The translations under genes were made by a program, and so were the position numbers. Positions 1-9,534 of a stretch of DNA of 64,000 nt are shown piece by piece. The stretch is from assembly GCF_003432485.1 (NCBI RefSeq), contig NZ_QVNQ01000012.1, positions 124,001 to 188,000 of the forward strand, written 5' to 3'. Source of the stretch: Actinomadura spongiicola. GTDB taxonomy: Bacteria > Actinomycetota > Actinomycetes > Streptosporangiales > Streptosporangiaceae. Position 1 is the stretch's first letter. Every line of letters starts with the position of its first letter. Below the pieces are notes generated by a model that did no database searches, was not told the origin of the DNA, and was given only the letters and a program-made list of their open reading frames with translations.

Positions 1-3000
1 GACCGGATCTACGCGGTCGTCAAGGCGGTCGCCGCCGCCGGTGACGGGCGCTCCGGCGACCTCGCCGCGCCCAGCGCCGAGGGACAACGCCGCGCGCTGG
101 ACCGCGCCTACGAACGCGCGGGCGTCGCACCCGCCTCGGTCGGGCTCGTCGAGGCGCACGCGGCGTGCACGGCGGTCGGCGACCGGACGGAACTGTCGGC
201 CCTGCGCTCCACCTTCGCGGACGCCGCCCCGGGCGGCATCACGCTCGGATCGGTCAAGGCGCAGATCGGGCACACCGGATGCGCCGCCGGGCTCGCCGGA
301 CTCGTCAAGACCGCGTACGCGCTGCACACGGGCGTGCTGCCGGGGGCGCCGCATCTCGTCCGTCCCAACGTCGCGTGGGAACCCGGCGGCCCGTTCTCGT
401 TCGGCGGCGCCGCCCGCCCGTGGGCGACGCCGCCCGGCGAACGGTTCGCGGGGGTGAGCGGGTTCGGCGTCGGCGGCGTGCACGTCCACGCCGTCCTGTC
501 CGGATACGACGGCGCGCCCGAACCGGTGTCCGGGCTCGCCGAATGGCCCGCCGAACTGTTCCTGATCCGGGCCGCGGACCGGTCCGCGGCCCGCGCCGAA
601 CTCGACCGCCTCTCGGCCCTCCTGCCGGGCGAACCCCGGCTCCGCGACCTCGCGCGAACGGCCGCCGCCGTCGACGGCCCCCTCCAGGTCGCCTTCGTCG
701 CCACCGGCCTGGACGACCTTCGACGGAAACTCGATCTCGCCGGGGAGTTCCGCCCGGCACCGGGCGTGTTCGTCCCGTCCGGCGAACCGGGCCGGGTCGC
801 GTTCCTGTTCCCGGGGCAGGGCTCGCAGCGTCCGAACATGCTCGCCGACCTGTTCATCGCGTTCCCACGGCTCCAGCGCCTGCTCTGCCTTGCGGGCGGA
901 CGGTACGCCCCGGCGATGTTCCCGCCCGCCGCGTTCACCCGCGCCGCGACCCGGCGCCACCAGGCGGAGATCAACGACGGCCGGGTCGCGGAGCCGGCCC
1001 TCGGCATCGCCGGGCTGGCCGCCCACCGCCTCCTGACCGCCGTCGGCGTCCACCCGGACCTCGCCGCGGGCCACGGGTACGGGGAGCTCGCCGCGCTGTG
1101 CGCCGCCGGAGTCTTCGACGACACCGGCATGGTCGAGTTCGGCGCCGTCCGCGCCGAGGCCGCCCTGTCCGCCGGCCTGTCCGCCGGTCTGTCCGCCGGT
1201 CTGTCCGCCGCACGGTCCGCCGAGGGGGACGAGCCGGGCGCGATGGCCGCCGTCGCCGCGTCCCTCCCCGACGTCCGCGCGGCGCTGCGCGGCCTCACCG
1301 AGGTCGTCGTCGCCGGACACGACGCGCCGCGCCGGGTCGTGATCTCCGGGACGTGCGCGGGCCTCGACCGCGCCCTGCGCGCGCTGTCCGCCGCGGGCGT
1401 CGCCGTAGAACGGCTCCCGGTGGCGTGCGCGTTCCACAGCCCGCTCGTCGCCACCGCGTCCGCCGAACTGCGCGCCGATCTTCTGCGCCGCGACCTCCGC
1501 TCGCCCGCCTTCCCCGTCTGGGCGAACACGACCGCCGCGCCCTACCCGACCGACCCCGCCGAACTCGCCGCCACCCTCGCCGGTCAGATCGCCGCGCCGA
1601 TCCGGTTCGCCGAGCAGATCGAGGCGATGTACGAGGCGGGCGCCCGCGTCTTCGTCGAGACGGGCCCCGGACGCGCCCTCACCGGCTTCGTCGGCCAGAT
1701 CCTCGGCGACCGCCCGCACACCGCCGTGGCCTGCGACGTTCCCGGCGAGAACGGCATCGTTCGCCTCCTGCACACGCTCGCCGAACTCGCCGCCGCCGGT
1801 GTCCCCGTCGACCCGCTGCCCCTGTTCGCCGGTCGCGACGCCCGCCCGCTCACCGGCCCCGCCCCGGTGCCCGGGTGGGTGGTCAACGGTCGCCTCGTCC
1901 GGACCGCCGACGGCGGATACCCGGCGGGCGCGCTCCGCCCGGCCGAACGCGTTCCCCTCCTCGCCCCGCACCCGTCGGAGGCCGCCGTCCTCGAATACCT
2001 GCGCACCGGCCGCGAGATGATCGCGGCCCAGCGCGAGGTGGTGCTCCGGCATCTCGGCGCCGCGCCACCGCCCGCCCGGAAGCCGCGACCCGATCCGGCG
2101 GAAGCCTCCGTTCCGGCGCCGCGTCCCGCCCTCCCCGAGACGGCCGCGACGCCCGTGCGGGCCCGTCGGACCGGCCGGAGCGAGCCGACGGCGGTGTCTC
2201 CGCGCGAGATGCCGCCCCGAACCCGGGAGAAGCCGCCGCCGGCCTCCGCCCCCAAGCCCGTGGACGTGCGGGTGCGGCCGCGTACCGGTGTCGTCCGGCA
2301 GGTTCTGCGGGTCGTGGAACTGGACGCGCTGCCGACGCCCCCGGAGTCGGGGACGATGTTCGCCGGACGCCACTTCCAGATCGTGGACGACGAATGCGGC
2401 GTCGCACCCGAACTCGCCACGATGCTCGAACGGCTCGGAGCACGGACACGGACCTCACGCGACGTCGACGTCGACGTCGACGGAGACGGGGACGGGCTGG
2501 TCCAGCTGGCGGCGCTGCGTCCCGCGTCGGCACCGGCGCTGCCCGGCGCGTACGCGGGCATCCGGCAGGCGCTGTCCGGTGGGCTGCGCTGGCTCGCCGT
2601 CGCCGGCTGCGCGGGCGGGACGTTCGGACGGCGGCTCGACGGCGGCGGCACCGGAGACCCGGCTCCGGGCGCGGGACTGCCGGGCCTGGCGCGGACGATC
2701 GCCCTGGAGTACCCCGACGTTCTGGTGCGGGCCGTGGACGTCGACGTCGAGGCCACCCCGCGTGTGATCGCGCAGCGGATCCTGGCGGAGCTGCTGGACG
2801 CCGACGCGCCGGTCGTGGTCGGGCACGAGGGCGGGCTGCGGCGCGGGCTGAGCGTCGTCCCGGTGGAACTGGACGGCGAACCCGAGGCGCCCGTGGGCCC
2901 GGACGGTGTCGTGCTGCTCACCGGAGGCGTGGGCGGCCTGTCCGCGCGGATCGCCCTGGAGCTGGCCCGGACGAGCGGCTGCCATATGGAGATCGTGGGG

Positions 3001-3549
3001 CACGCGCCGGAGCCATCCGGTGACCTGGCGGTGTTGCGGGAACACGCGGCGTCCGTCAGGTACCACACGGTGGACGTGCGTGACCGGCGGGCGGTGCGGA
3101 ACGTCGTCGACGGCGTCTACGCGCGGCACGGGCGGCTCGACGGCGTGGTGCACGGCGCCGGAATCGTCGACGACCGCCCCATCGCCGACAAGACGCCCGA
3201 GGTGTTCGAACAGGTGTACCGGACGAAGGTGGACGGCGCGTGCGCGCTCGTCCAGTCGGTACGACCCGACCTGGGGTTCTTCGTCGTCCTCGGTCGCGCC
3301 GCCGGTGTGCGCGGCGATCCCGGTCACAGCGATCACGCCGCGGCGAGCGACGCCTGCGGCACGCTGGCGAACCTGTGGCGGACGCGGCTGCGGGGGAGGG
3401 TCCTCGTCGCCGACTGGGACGCGCCCCCCAGTGCCGAGGGGATCGAGCCGGTCGATCGGGACGCGCCGGACGTGGCCGTAACGGCCCTGCTGCGGGAGAT
3501 CGCGCACGGCGACGAGACACACGTCGTGTTCACCGGGACCGGGCGATGA
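1..3549 (+). CDS. Type I PKS subunit, KS(partial)-AT-KR, PUFA/HglE-like; 5' end outside window
   Basis: The frame is already open at base 1, so the start codon and the KS active-site Cys lie upstream. In window numbering, residues 1-165 are the end of a KS: VEAHAACTAVGD replaces the usual VEAHGTGT..GD, and AQIGHTGCAAG follows, both keeping the catalytic His. An AT domain spans about 265-590 (FLFPGQGSQ, FHSPL), a Pro/Arg-rich linker about 600-770, and a KR with its structural half about 770-1180. Two active sites look lost. The AT motif GHSxGE reads GHGYGE (Gly 359). The KR Ser and Tyr positions hold G/R (1098-1099) and His (1112, in GHSDHAAAS). The layout is closest to iterative PUFA or heterocyst-glycolipid synthases. 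The stop overlaps the next start (ATGA), so the genes are translationally coupled. The family call is firm; whether AT and KR work is doubtful. Confidence 0.9.
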   Translation, partial: DRIYAVVKAVAAAGDGRSGDLAAPSAEGQRRALDRAYERAGVAPASVGLVEAHAACTAVGDRTELSALRSTFADAAPGGITLGSVKAQIGHTGCAAGLAGLVKTAYALHTGVLPGAPHLVRPNVAWEPGGPFSFGGAARPWATPPGERFAGVSGFGVGGVHVHAVLSGYDGAPEPVSGLAEWPAELFLIRAADRSAARAELDRLSALLPGEPRLRDLARTAAAVDGPLQVAFVATGLDDLRRKLDLAGEFRPAPGVFVPSGEPGRVAFLFPGQGSQRPNMLADLFIAFPRLQRLLCLAGGRYAPAMFPPAAFTRAATRRHQAEINDGRVAEPALGIAGLAAHRLLTAVGVHPDLAAGHGYGELAALCAAGVFDDTGMVEFGAVRAEAALSAGLSAGLSAGLSAARSAEGDEPGAMAAVAASLPDVRAALRGLTEVVVAGHDAPRRVVISGTCAGLDRALRALSAAGVAVERLPVACAFHSPLVATASAELRADLLRRDLRSPAFPVWANTTAAPYPTDPAELAATLAGQIAAPIRFAEQIEAMYEAGARVFVETGPGRALTGFVGQILGDRPHTAVACDVPGENGIVRLLHTLAELAAAGVPVDPLPLFAGRDARPLTGPAPVPGWVVNGRLVRTADGGYPAGALRPAERVPLLAPHPSEAAVLEYLRTGREMIAAQREVVLRHLGAAPPPARKPRPDPAEASVPAPRPALPETAATPVRARRTGRSEPTAVSPREMPPRTREKPPPASAPKPVDVRVRPRTGVVRQVLRVVELDALPTPPESGTMFAGRHFQIVDDECGVAPELATMLERLGARTRTSRDVDVDVDGDGDGLVQLAALRPASAPALPGAYAGIRQALSGGLRWLAVAGCAGGTFGRRLDGGGTGDPAPGAGLPGLARTIALEYPDVLVRAVDVDVEATPRVIAQRILAELLDADAPVVVGHEGGLRRGLSVVPVELDGEPEAPVGPDGVVLLTGGVGGLSARIALELARTSGCHMEIVGHAPEPSGDLAVLREHAASVRYHTVDVRDRRAVRNVVDGVYARHGRLDGVVHGAGIVDDRPIADKTPEVFEQVYRTKVDGACALVQSVRPDLGFFVVLGRAAGVRGDPGHSDHAAASDACGTLANLWRTRLRGRVLVADWDAPPSAEGIEPVDRDAPDVAVTALLREIAHGDETHVVFTGTGR
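1164..1211 (+). repeat. 12-bp tandem repeat inside the AT domain
   Basis: Four near-identical copies of CTGTCCGCCGGC/T follow one another and encode LSAG-LSAG-LSAG-LSAA just after the AT nucleophile region of the first PKS. The unit is a multiple of three, so copy-number change keeps the frame. It looks like replication slippage in a surface loop that tolerates insertion. Confidence 0.8.
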
Positions 3550-6500
3550 GCGAGGCGGGGGAGCCGATCGCGATCGTCGGCGCGGGGGCGGTGTTCCCCG
3601 GCGCCGGCTCGGCCGCCGAACTGTGGCGCAACGTCTTGTCCGGGTTCGACGCGATCACCGACGTGCCCGCCGGGCGGTGGGATCCCGCGCTGTACTACGA
3701 CGCCGACGCGTACGGGCGGCCACCGGAAAGCGACCGGTTCTACTGCCGGAGGGGCGGGTTCGTCGACGACCTGGCCACGTTCGACCCGGCGCGGTTCGGG
3801 ATCGCGCCGGCGGCGGTGCCGGGCATGGAACCCGACCAGCTGCTGGCGCTGCGGGCGGCCGGGGACGCGATCGCGGACGCGGGCGGCGACGAGCGGCTGC
3901 CCGACCGGTCGAGGATCGGCGTGGTCATCGGACGCGGCGGCTACCTCACCTCGGGCGTGGCGCGGTTCGACCAGCGGGTCCGGACGTCCCACCAGCTCAC
4001 CGGGCTCCTCGCCGAACTGGTGCCGGAGCTCGGGGAGCGGCGACTGGACGAGATCCGCCGGGCGTTCTGCGAGCGGATCGGCCCGGACCCCGCCGACGCC
4101 TCGATCAGCCTGGTGCCGAGCCTCGCCGCGTCCCGCATCGCCGACCGGTTCGACCTGCGCGGCCCCGCGTACACGCTGGACGGCGCGTGCGCGTCGGCGC
4201 TGCTGGCGGTCGAGCACGCCGTGCGGGCACTGCGGAGCGGGCAGGCCGACGCGATGCTCGCCGGGGCCGTCCACCACGCCCATCACGCCACCGTGTGGAG
4301 TGTCTTCAGCCAGCTGCGGGCGCTGAGCCCGAGCGAGACGATCCGTCCGTTCGACCGGGCGGCGGACGGGACGCTCCTCGCGGAGGGAACCGGGATCGTC
4401 CTGCTCAAGCGGCTGTCCGACGCCGAACGGGCGGGCGACCGCGTGTACGCGGTCGTCCTCGGCGCCGGTTCGTCCAGCGACGGCCGCGCCGCCGGGCCCA
4501 TGAGCCCGAGCGTGGAAGGGCAGGTCCTCGCCGTCGAGCGCGCCTGGCGCGACGCGGGACTCGACCCGGCCGAGCCCGGCGCGCTCGGTCTGGTCGAGGC
4601 GCACGGCACCGGGACACCGGCGGGCGACGCGGCCGAGCTGGCGACCCTGCACCGCGTCTTCGGGGCCGACGGCCCGCCGATCGGGCTCGGCGCCGTCAAG
4701 TCGATGATCGGGCACGCGATGACGGCCGCCGGGATCGCCGGGCTGATCAAGGCCGCGTGCGCGGTCCGCGACGGTGTCCTGCCGCCGACGCTGCACGTGG
4801 ACGACCCGCACCCGGCGCTGGAGAACGGCAGGCTGCGGCCCGTCCGGGAGGCGGCCGAGTGGGAGCGGCACGGCGGTCCGCGACGCGCCGTGGTCAACGC
4901 CTTCGGGTTCGGCGGCGCCAACGCGCACGTGATCCTTGAGGAGCCCCCCTCGGGCCGGGTCGCCCGGCGGACGCGACGGTGGACGAAACGGTGGAAACTC
5001 GACACACCACGTTCGGACGAGCCAGGTCCCGACGAGCAACGGTCTGACGAGGCCGTACTGCGGCTGGCCGCCCGGACGACCGCAGAACTGGCCGAGGCCC
5101 TGACCGCACGCGACGAGGACCTCCTGGCACGCGCGGCGGACGACGTCCCCGACCTGCCGTGCCGCCTCGCGATGGTCGCCCCCACGCCGCGCAGGCTCGA
5201 CCTCGCGCGGGCGGTCGTCCAGCGCGGCACCGCGTGGCGGGGCCGCAGCGACGTGTGGTTCTCCCCCCGGCCGCTCCTCGCGGAGGGCGGGCGCCTGGCG
5301 TTCGTGTTTCCCGGGTTCGAGCCCGCCTTCGACCCCCGCGTGGACGACGTCGCGGAGCGTCTCGGGCTGCCGCGGCCCGCGCTCACCGGCCGCACGGACC
5401 TGCTCGGCCACGCCGCCGACGCGATCGCCGTGGGCGGCCTGCTGGCCACGGCCCTCGTCGACCTCGGCGTGGAACCGGACGTCGTCGCGGGGCACGGCCT
5501 CGGCGAGTGGACGGCGATGGTCGCCACCGGCGTGTGCGACGCCGACGCGGTCGAGGGGCTCCTCCGGGCCCTCGACGAGGAGGTCCCGGACGACCCCGGC
5601 GTCGTGTACGCGGCGCTGGGCTGCGGCGCCGCCAAGGCGCGCGACGCCGTCACGGGACGCTCCGGCGTCTTCGTCAGCCACGACAACGGCCCGCACCAGT
5701 CGGTGATCTGCGGTCCGGTGGAGGAGGTCCGCGAGATCCTTGGACGGCTCGCGGCGGAAGGCGTGCTCGGGCGGGAACTGCCGTTCACGTCCGGTCTCCA
5801 CACGCCGCTGGCCCACGCGCACGAGAAACGGGTGCGGTGTTCGTTGGAGGCGCTGCCCGTCCGTGGGTCGCGTGTGCCGCTGTGGTCGGCGACGACGGTC
5901 GCGCCGTTCCCACGGGCCGCCGCCGACGTCCGTGAACTCGTCGTCCGTCACCTCCTCGAACCGGTCCGGTTCAGGGAGCTGATCGACGAGCTGTACAACG
6001 CGGCCCATGTGCGGGCGTTCGTGCAGGTCGGGCCGGGGAGTCTCACGGGTTTCGCGGACGACGTCCTCGGTGACCGCGAGCATCTCGCCGTGGCCGTCAA
6101 CGCGCCGAACCGGGACGGCATGGCCCAGTTGCGCCGCGTCGTCGCGGCGCTGTGGGCGGAGGGGTACGGCGCGGCGCCGTCGCCGCCTCCCGCCACGGGC
6201 ATGCGGCTCGACCTCGGGACGCCGCTGGTGAGGCTGGACGGCGCCGTGGCGCCCCTGCGCCTGGCGTCCGGGGTGCCGTCGCTTCCGGTGGACGATCCCG
6301 TCCTGGCCGAGTTGGAGGCGCTGCTCGACGACGCGGCGAGCGGGGCGCAGTCCGTCCTGGACGCGCTCGGTGACCGCGCGGGACCGTCCGGGCGGTCCGA
6401 CGACGCGCCCGCCCCGGTTCCGCCCGCCGAGAACGCGCGTGCCGAGGACGTGTGCCCTGGGAACCTGGGCGCGCCCGGCGTGGACGAGCCGTCCGGGGCG

Positions 6501-7931
6501 GCGGCGCCGACCACGTCGCGGGTGTTCTCGCTGGAGACGATGCCGTACCTGAGCGACCACTGTGTCGTCCCGCAGGCCCCCGGCTGGCCTGACATGTCGG
6601 ACAGGTTCCCGATCGTTCCGCTGGCCACGCTGCTGGAGGTCCTGGCGGACACCGCACGGGCCCTCCTGCCCGGGACGGTGGTCATCGGGTTCGAGAACGT
6701 CCATGCCGCCCGTTGGATCGTGGCCGCCCCTCCGACCACCGCCGCCGTCCGCGCGCATCTCATCGACGAGCGTGACCGTCCCCGCAAGGTGAAGGTCGTC
6801 GTCGAGGGTTACGCGGACGGGACGGTTCTCCTCGCCGACCGCTACCCGGCGCCGCCCAGCCCGGACCGCACCCCGTTGACGGTCGAAGGGCCGCCGATCG
6901 TCACCGCCGAACGGCTGTACGACGAACGGTGGATGTTCCACGGCCCGCTCTTCCGCGGCATCACCGAGATCACGGCGCTCGCGGAGGACGGCGTCCGAGC
7001 CGTCCTGACATCCCTCCCCGCGCCGGGTGCGCTGCTGGACAGTGCCGGGCAACTCTGCGGCCACTGGATCCAGGTGTACGGCGACACGAACCAGACCGTG
7101 TTCCCGGTCGGGATCGAGCGGGTCTCCTTGTACGGGCCCCAGCCGTCCCTCGGCGAGCCCGTCGTGACGACCATCTGGAACCAGTCCCTGACCGACACCA
7201 CCATGCGCTGCTCGGCCGAACTCGTCCACCGGAACGGAACGGTCTGGGCACGGATCGACGGATGGACGACCCACCGCTTTTACACCGACGAGGCCCTCTG
7301 GCGGATGAAGTTCACCGCCGAAGTGTCGGGAACGGGCGAACCACAACCGGGCGGCTGGTGCCTGGCCCGTAAACGTTGGGACGGCACCGCGTCACGCGAC
7401 CTTCTCATGCGGCAGTACCTGTGCGCCGTCGAACGCGCCGAGTACGAGGCACTTCCGCCGTTCGCGCAGGGGCCATGGCTGCTCGGACGCATCGCGGCCA
7501 AGGACGCCGTCCGGGACCACCTGTGGCGCAACGGTCACGGGCCCCTGTTCCCGGCCGAACTCACCGTCCATGGGGGGCCGACGGTGACGGGCCCCTTCGA
7601 CGAACCGCTGACCGTGTCCATCGCCTCGGAGGCGGAACTGGGCGTCGCCCTGGTCAGAACCGGCGACGAACCGGCCGGCATCGGTCTAGCCCGCAACGAG
7701 AAGGACGCGCGGGTCCGCGCGGCCGAGCAGGCGGTGCTCCAGTCGATGAACGTCGGATCCCGCCGTGGGGCCGACCGCCCGGAACTGACCGTGACCGTCG
7801 CCGACGCGGAACGGCTCCTCATCGCCGCCGACGGCACGGTCACCACGGTGGAGACACGGGAAATCGACGGACACGTCGTGGCCTGGACGGCCACGGACGG
7901 CGGCGCAGACATGGAGGAGGCCCGCGCATGA
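3546..7931 (+). CDS. Type I PKS subunit, KS-AT-DH with degenerate PPTase-like tail
   Basis: 1,461 residues, starting at the ATG inside the upstream stop. The KS occupies about 1-465 and keeps its triad (Cys215 in GACAS, His in VEAHGTGT, His in SMIGHAMTAAG). An AT-like domain follows at about 570-870, but its nucleophile motif is GHGLGE (Gly at 651 instead of Ser); the second AT His is kept (LHTP). A hot-dog DH of the PUFA/HglE type lies at about 990-1270, with His1005 (LSDHC) and Asp1165 (LLDSAGQL), so it looks active. The C-terminal 150 residues resemble the PPTase domain fused to enediyne and HglE-like synthases (GRIAAKDAV), but the metal-binding GIDxE motif reads GIGLA. I infer an iterative synthase that receives extender units and ACP activation in trans. 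Confidence 0.9.
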   Translation: MSEAGEPIAIVGAGAVFPGAGSAAELWRNVLSGFDAITDVPAGRWDPALYYDADAYGRPPESDRFYCRRGGFVDDLATFDPARFGIAPAAVPGMEPDQLLALRAAGDAIADAGGDERLPDRSRIGVVIGRGGYLTSGVARFDQRVRTSHQLTGLLAELVPELGERRLDEIRRAFCERIGPDPADASISLVPSLAASRIADRFDLRGPAYTLDGACASALLAVEHAVRALRSGQADAMLAGAVHHAHHATVWSVFSQLRALSPSETIRPFDRAADGTLLAEGTGIVLLKRLSDAERAGDRVYAVVLGAGSSSDGRAAGPMSPSVEGQVLAVERAWRDAGLDPAEPGALGLVEAHGTGTPAGDAAELATLHRVFGADGPPIGLGAVKSMIGHAMTAAGIAGLIKAACAVRDGVLPPTLHVDDPHPALENGRLRPVREAAEWERHGGPRRAVVNAFGFGGANAHVILEEPPSGRVARRTRRWTKRWKLDTPRSDEPGPDEQRSDEAVLRLAARTTAELAEALTARDEDLLARAADDVPDLPCRLAMVAPTPRRLDLARAVVQRGTAWRGRSDVWFSPRPLLAEGGRLAFVFPGFEPAFDPRVDDVAERLGLPRPALTGRTDLLGHAADAIAVGGLLATALVDLGVEPDVVAGHGLGEWTAMVATGVCDADAVEGLLRALDEEVPDDPGVVYAALGCGAAKARDAVTGRSGVFVSHDNGPHQSVICGPVEEVREILGRLAAEGVLGRELPFTSGLHTPLAHAHEKRVRCSLEALPVRGSRVPLWSATTVAPFPRAAADVRELVVRHLLEPVRFRELIDELYNAAHVRAFVQVGPGSLTGFADDVLGDREHLAVAVNAPNRDGMAQLRRVVAALWAEGYGAAPSPPPATGMRLDLGTPLVRLDGAVAPLRLASGVPSLPVDDPVLAELEALLDDAASGAQSVLDALGDRAGPSGRSDDAPAPVPPAENARAEDVCPGNLGAPGVDEPSGAAAPTTSRVFSLETMPYLSDHCVVPQAPGWPDMSDRFPIVPLATLLEVLADTARALLPGTVVIGFENVHAARWIVAAPPTTAAVRAHLIDERDRPRKVKVVVEGYADGTVLLADRYPAPPSPDRTPLTVEGPPIVTAERLYDERWMFHGPLFRGITEITALAEDGVRAVLTSLPAPGALLDSAGQLCGHWIQVYGDTNQTVFPVGIERVSLYGPQPSLGEPVVTTIWNQSLTDTTMRCSAELVHRNGTVWARIDGWTTHRFYTDEALWRMKFTAEVSGTGEPQPGGWCLARKRWDGTASRDLLMRQYLCAVERAEYEALPPFAQGPWLLGRIAAKDAVRDHLWRNGHGPLFPAELTVHGGPTVTGPFDEPLTVSIASEAELGVALVRTGDEPAGIGLARNEKDARVRAAEQAVLQSMNVGSRRGADRPELTVTVADAERLLIAADGTVTTVETREIDGHVVAWTATDGGADMEEARA

Positions 7932-8248
7932 ACGACGTTCTCTCCGAGGTCGTCAAGATACTGACCGACGTGGTGGGGGAGGACTTCCCGCCCGACGCGC
8001 GGATCGGCCCCGCGACCACGTTCGGCGACGACATCGGGCTGGAGAGCATCGAGTTCGTCGCCCTGGCCGACCGGCTCCGCACCCGCTACGGCGACCATGT
8101 CGACTTCCCCGGATTCCTCGCCGACCTCGACCTCGACGAGATCACGAACCTGACGGTCGGGGACGTCGTGGACCACATCACCGAACGGGAACGGGCGCAC
8201 GTCTCGGCGTCCCGCTCTTCCGCCGCACTCCCGGAAGGCGATCGATGA
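7928..8248 (+). CDS. Free-standing acyl carrier protein
   Basis: A 106-residue protein with the four-helix ACP pattern. The phosphopantetheine attachment site is Ser40 in GLESIEF, in place of the textbook DSL. It starts at an ATG overlapping the stop of the KS-AT-DH gene, and its own stop overlaps the glycosyltransferase start, so all four genes form one coupled unit. Neither visible PKS subunit carries an ACP domain, so this is the likely acyl carrier of the synthase, to be primed by a PPTase elsewhere because the fused PPTase-like domain looks inactive. About 20 residues after the last helix are probably disordered. Confidence 0.88.
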   Translation: MNDVLSEVVKILTDVVGEDFPPDARIGPATTFGDDIGLESIEFVALADRLRTRYGDHVDFPGFLADLDLDEITNLTVGDVVDHITERERAHVSASRSSAALPEGDR

Positions 8249-9516
8249 ACGCGCGCCGTGTGCACGTCCCGTCCCTGCTGGACGATCCCGGGATCCGGCG
8301 CGCGAGGACGTCGGCGCGGCGGTTCCTGTTCGCCGTCCCACCGCCGACCGGCCCCCTCGCCCCCTCCTCCGACTCGAACACCGGTCTGGGCGGCGACCCG
8401 TCCACCGACCCGGTGGTCGCGGTCGCCGCCGAACTCGTCCACCGCGGCCACAAGGTCGCCTGGACGGGACACCGCCCGTCCCTCGAACGGCTGCTGCGCC
8501 CCGGTTCCCGCGTGTTCGGGTCCGTCGACGGCGCGTTCGCGGCGCGCCTGCCCGGCCTCCGCGGCGACCGGCTGCGGCTGCGCGGCCTCGCCGCCCTGCG
8601 CTTCCACTGGGAGGAGTGGGTCGTGCCGCTCGGGCACGCCATGATGCCGGGCGTGGAGAAGGCGATCGACCGCTTCCGCCCGGACGTGGTGGTCTCCGAC
8701 CAGTTCGTGCTCGCCGCGCCCGTCGCCGCCCGGCACCGGGAGATCCCCTGGGCCACGTCCGCGACGACGCCGGTGGAGTTCACCCGCCCGCTCGGCCACC
8801 TGCCGAAGGTCGAGGAGTGGGTCCGTGAACAAATCGCGGACTTCCAGCTCGCCCACGGCATCGACGACCTGCTCGACCTGCGATTCTCCGACCATCTGGT
8901 GCTGGTGTTCTCCTCCGGCGCCCTGGTCGGGGACGTCTCGTTCTTCCCCGACCATTTCGCCTTCGTCGGCCCGGTGCCGGGCCGTGCCGCGCCCCGGGCG
9001 TTCCCGTGGGACCGGCTGGACGGCCGCCCCGCCGTGCTCATCACGCTCGGCGCGGCGGACGGCCCGTCCGGCGACCGGTTTCGCGGGGTCGCCGCCGAGG
9101 CCGTTCGCGACATGGACGTCCAGGCGATCCTCGTCGCGCCGCCGGGCGCGGTGCCCGACCCGCCGCCGAACGTGCTCGTGCGGGAGGACGTCCCGCGCCT
9201 CAAGCTGCTCGAACGCCTCGCGGTCGTGGTGTGCGACGCCGACCACGGCACGGTCTGCGAGTCCCTCTCCCACGGGCTTCCGCTGGTGGTGGCGCCCGTC
9301 CGGGACGATCAGCCCGTCATCGCCCGGCGGGTGGAGGCGGCGGGCGCCGGGATCGCCGTCCGGTTCGCCCGCGTCCGCCCGGACGAGATCAGAACCGCGC
9401 TCGCCACCGTTCTCGCGGACGGCGCCCACAGGGCCGCCGCCGGACGAGTCCGGGACTCCTTCGCCTCGGCCGGGGGCGTCGCCGAGGCGGCCGACCGCCT
9501 GGAGAAGCTCACCTGA
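8245..9516 (+). CDS. GT1-family (MGT-like, GT-B fold) glycosyltransferase
   Basis: 423 residues. The C-terminal half has the nucleotide-sugar signature of antibiotic and glycolipid GT1 enzymes (TVCESLSHGLPLVVAPVRDDQ). The N-terminal half starts with the first Rossmann strand (RRFLFAVPP), then a loop where relatives have TGHxxP with the catalytic His. Here that stretch reads TGPLAP and is followed by an insertion of about 15 residues before helix 1. The usual HGGHN before TVCE reads DADHG. As the last gene of the coupled operon it would be expected to glycosylate the polyketide or lipid, giving a glycolipid, but the altered motifs make activity uncertain. The acceptor and sugar cannot be read from the sequence. 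Confidence 0.85.
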   Translation: MNARRVHVPSLLDDPGIRRARTSARRFLFAVPPPTGPLAPSSDSNTGLGGDPSTDPVVAVAAELVHRGHKVAWTGHRPSLERLLRPGSRVFGSVDGAFAARLPGLRGDRLRLRGLAALRFHWEEWVVPLGHAMMPGVEKAIDRFRPDVVVSDQFVLAAPVAARHREIPWATSATTPVEFTRPLGHLPKVEEWVREQIADFQLAHGIDDLLDLRFSDHLVLVFSSGALVGDVSFFPDHFAFVGPVPGRAAPRAFPWDRLDGRPAVLITLGAADGPSGDRFRGVAAEAVRDMDVQAILVAPPGAVPDPPPNVLVREDVPRLKLLERLAVVVCDADHGTVCESLSHGLPLVVAPVRDDQPVIARRVEAAGAGIAVRFARVRPDEIRTALATVLADGAHRAAAGRVRDSFASAGGVAEAADRLEKLT

Positions 9517-9534
9517 GCCCCCCGGGCGCGGGCC

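Noticed and set aside
165..3023. Arg-rich 950-codon frame inside the first PKS
   Set aside because: More than a third Arg, no motif, and it conflicts with the KS/AT/KR frame.
3333..7346. Very long open frame antisense to the second PKS (about 1,340 codons)
   Set aside because: It is the mirror of a strongly GC3-biased gene. The product is Arg/Gly/Val/His-rich with no domain, while the plus strand has full PKS motifs.
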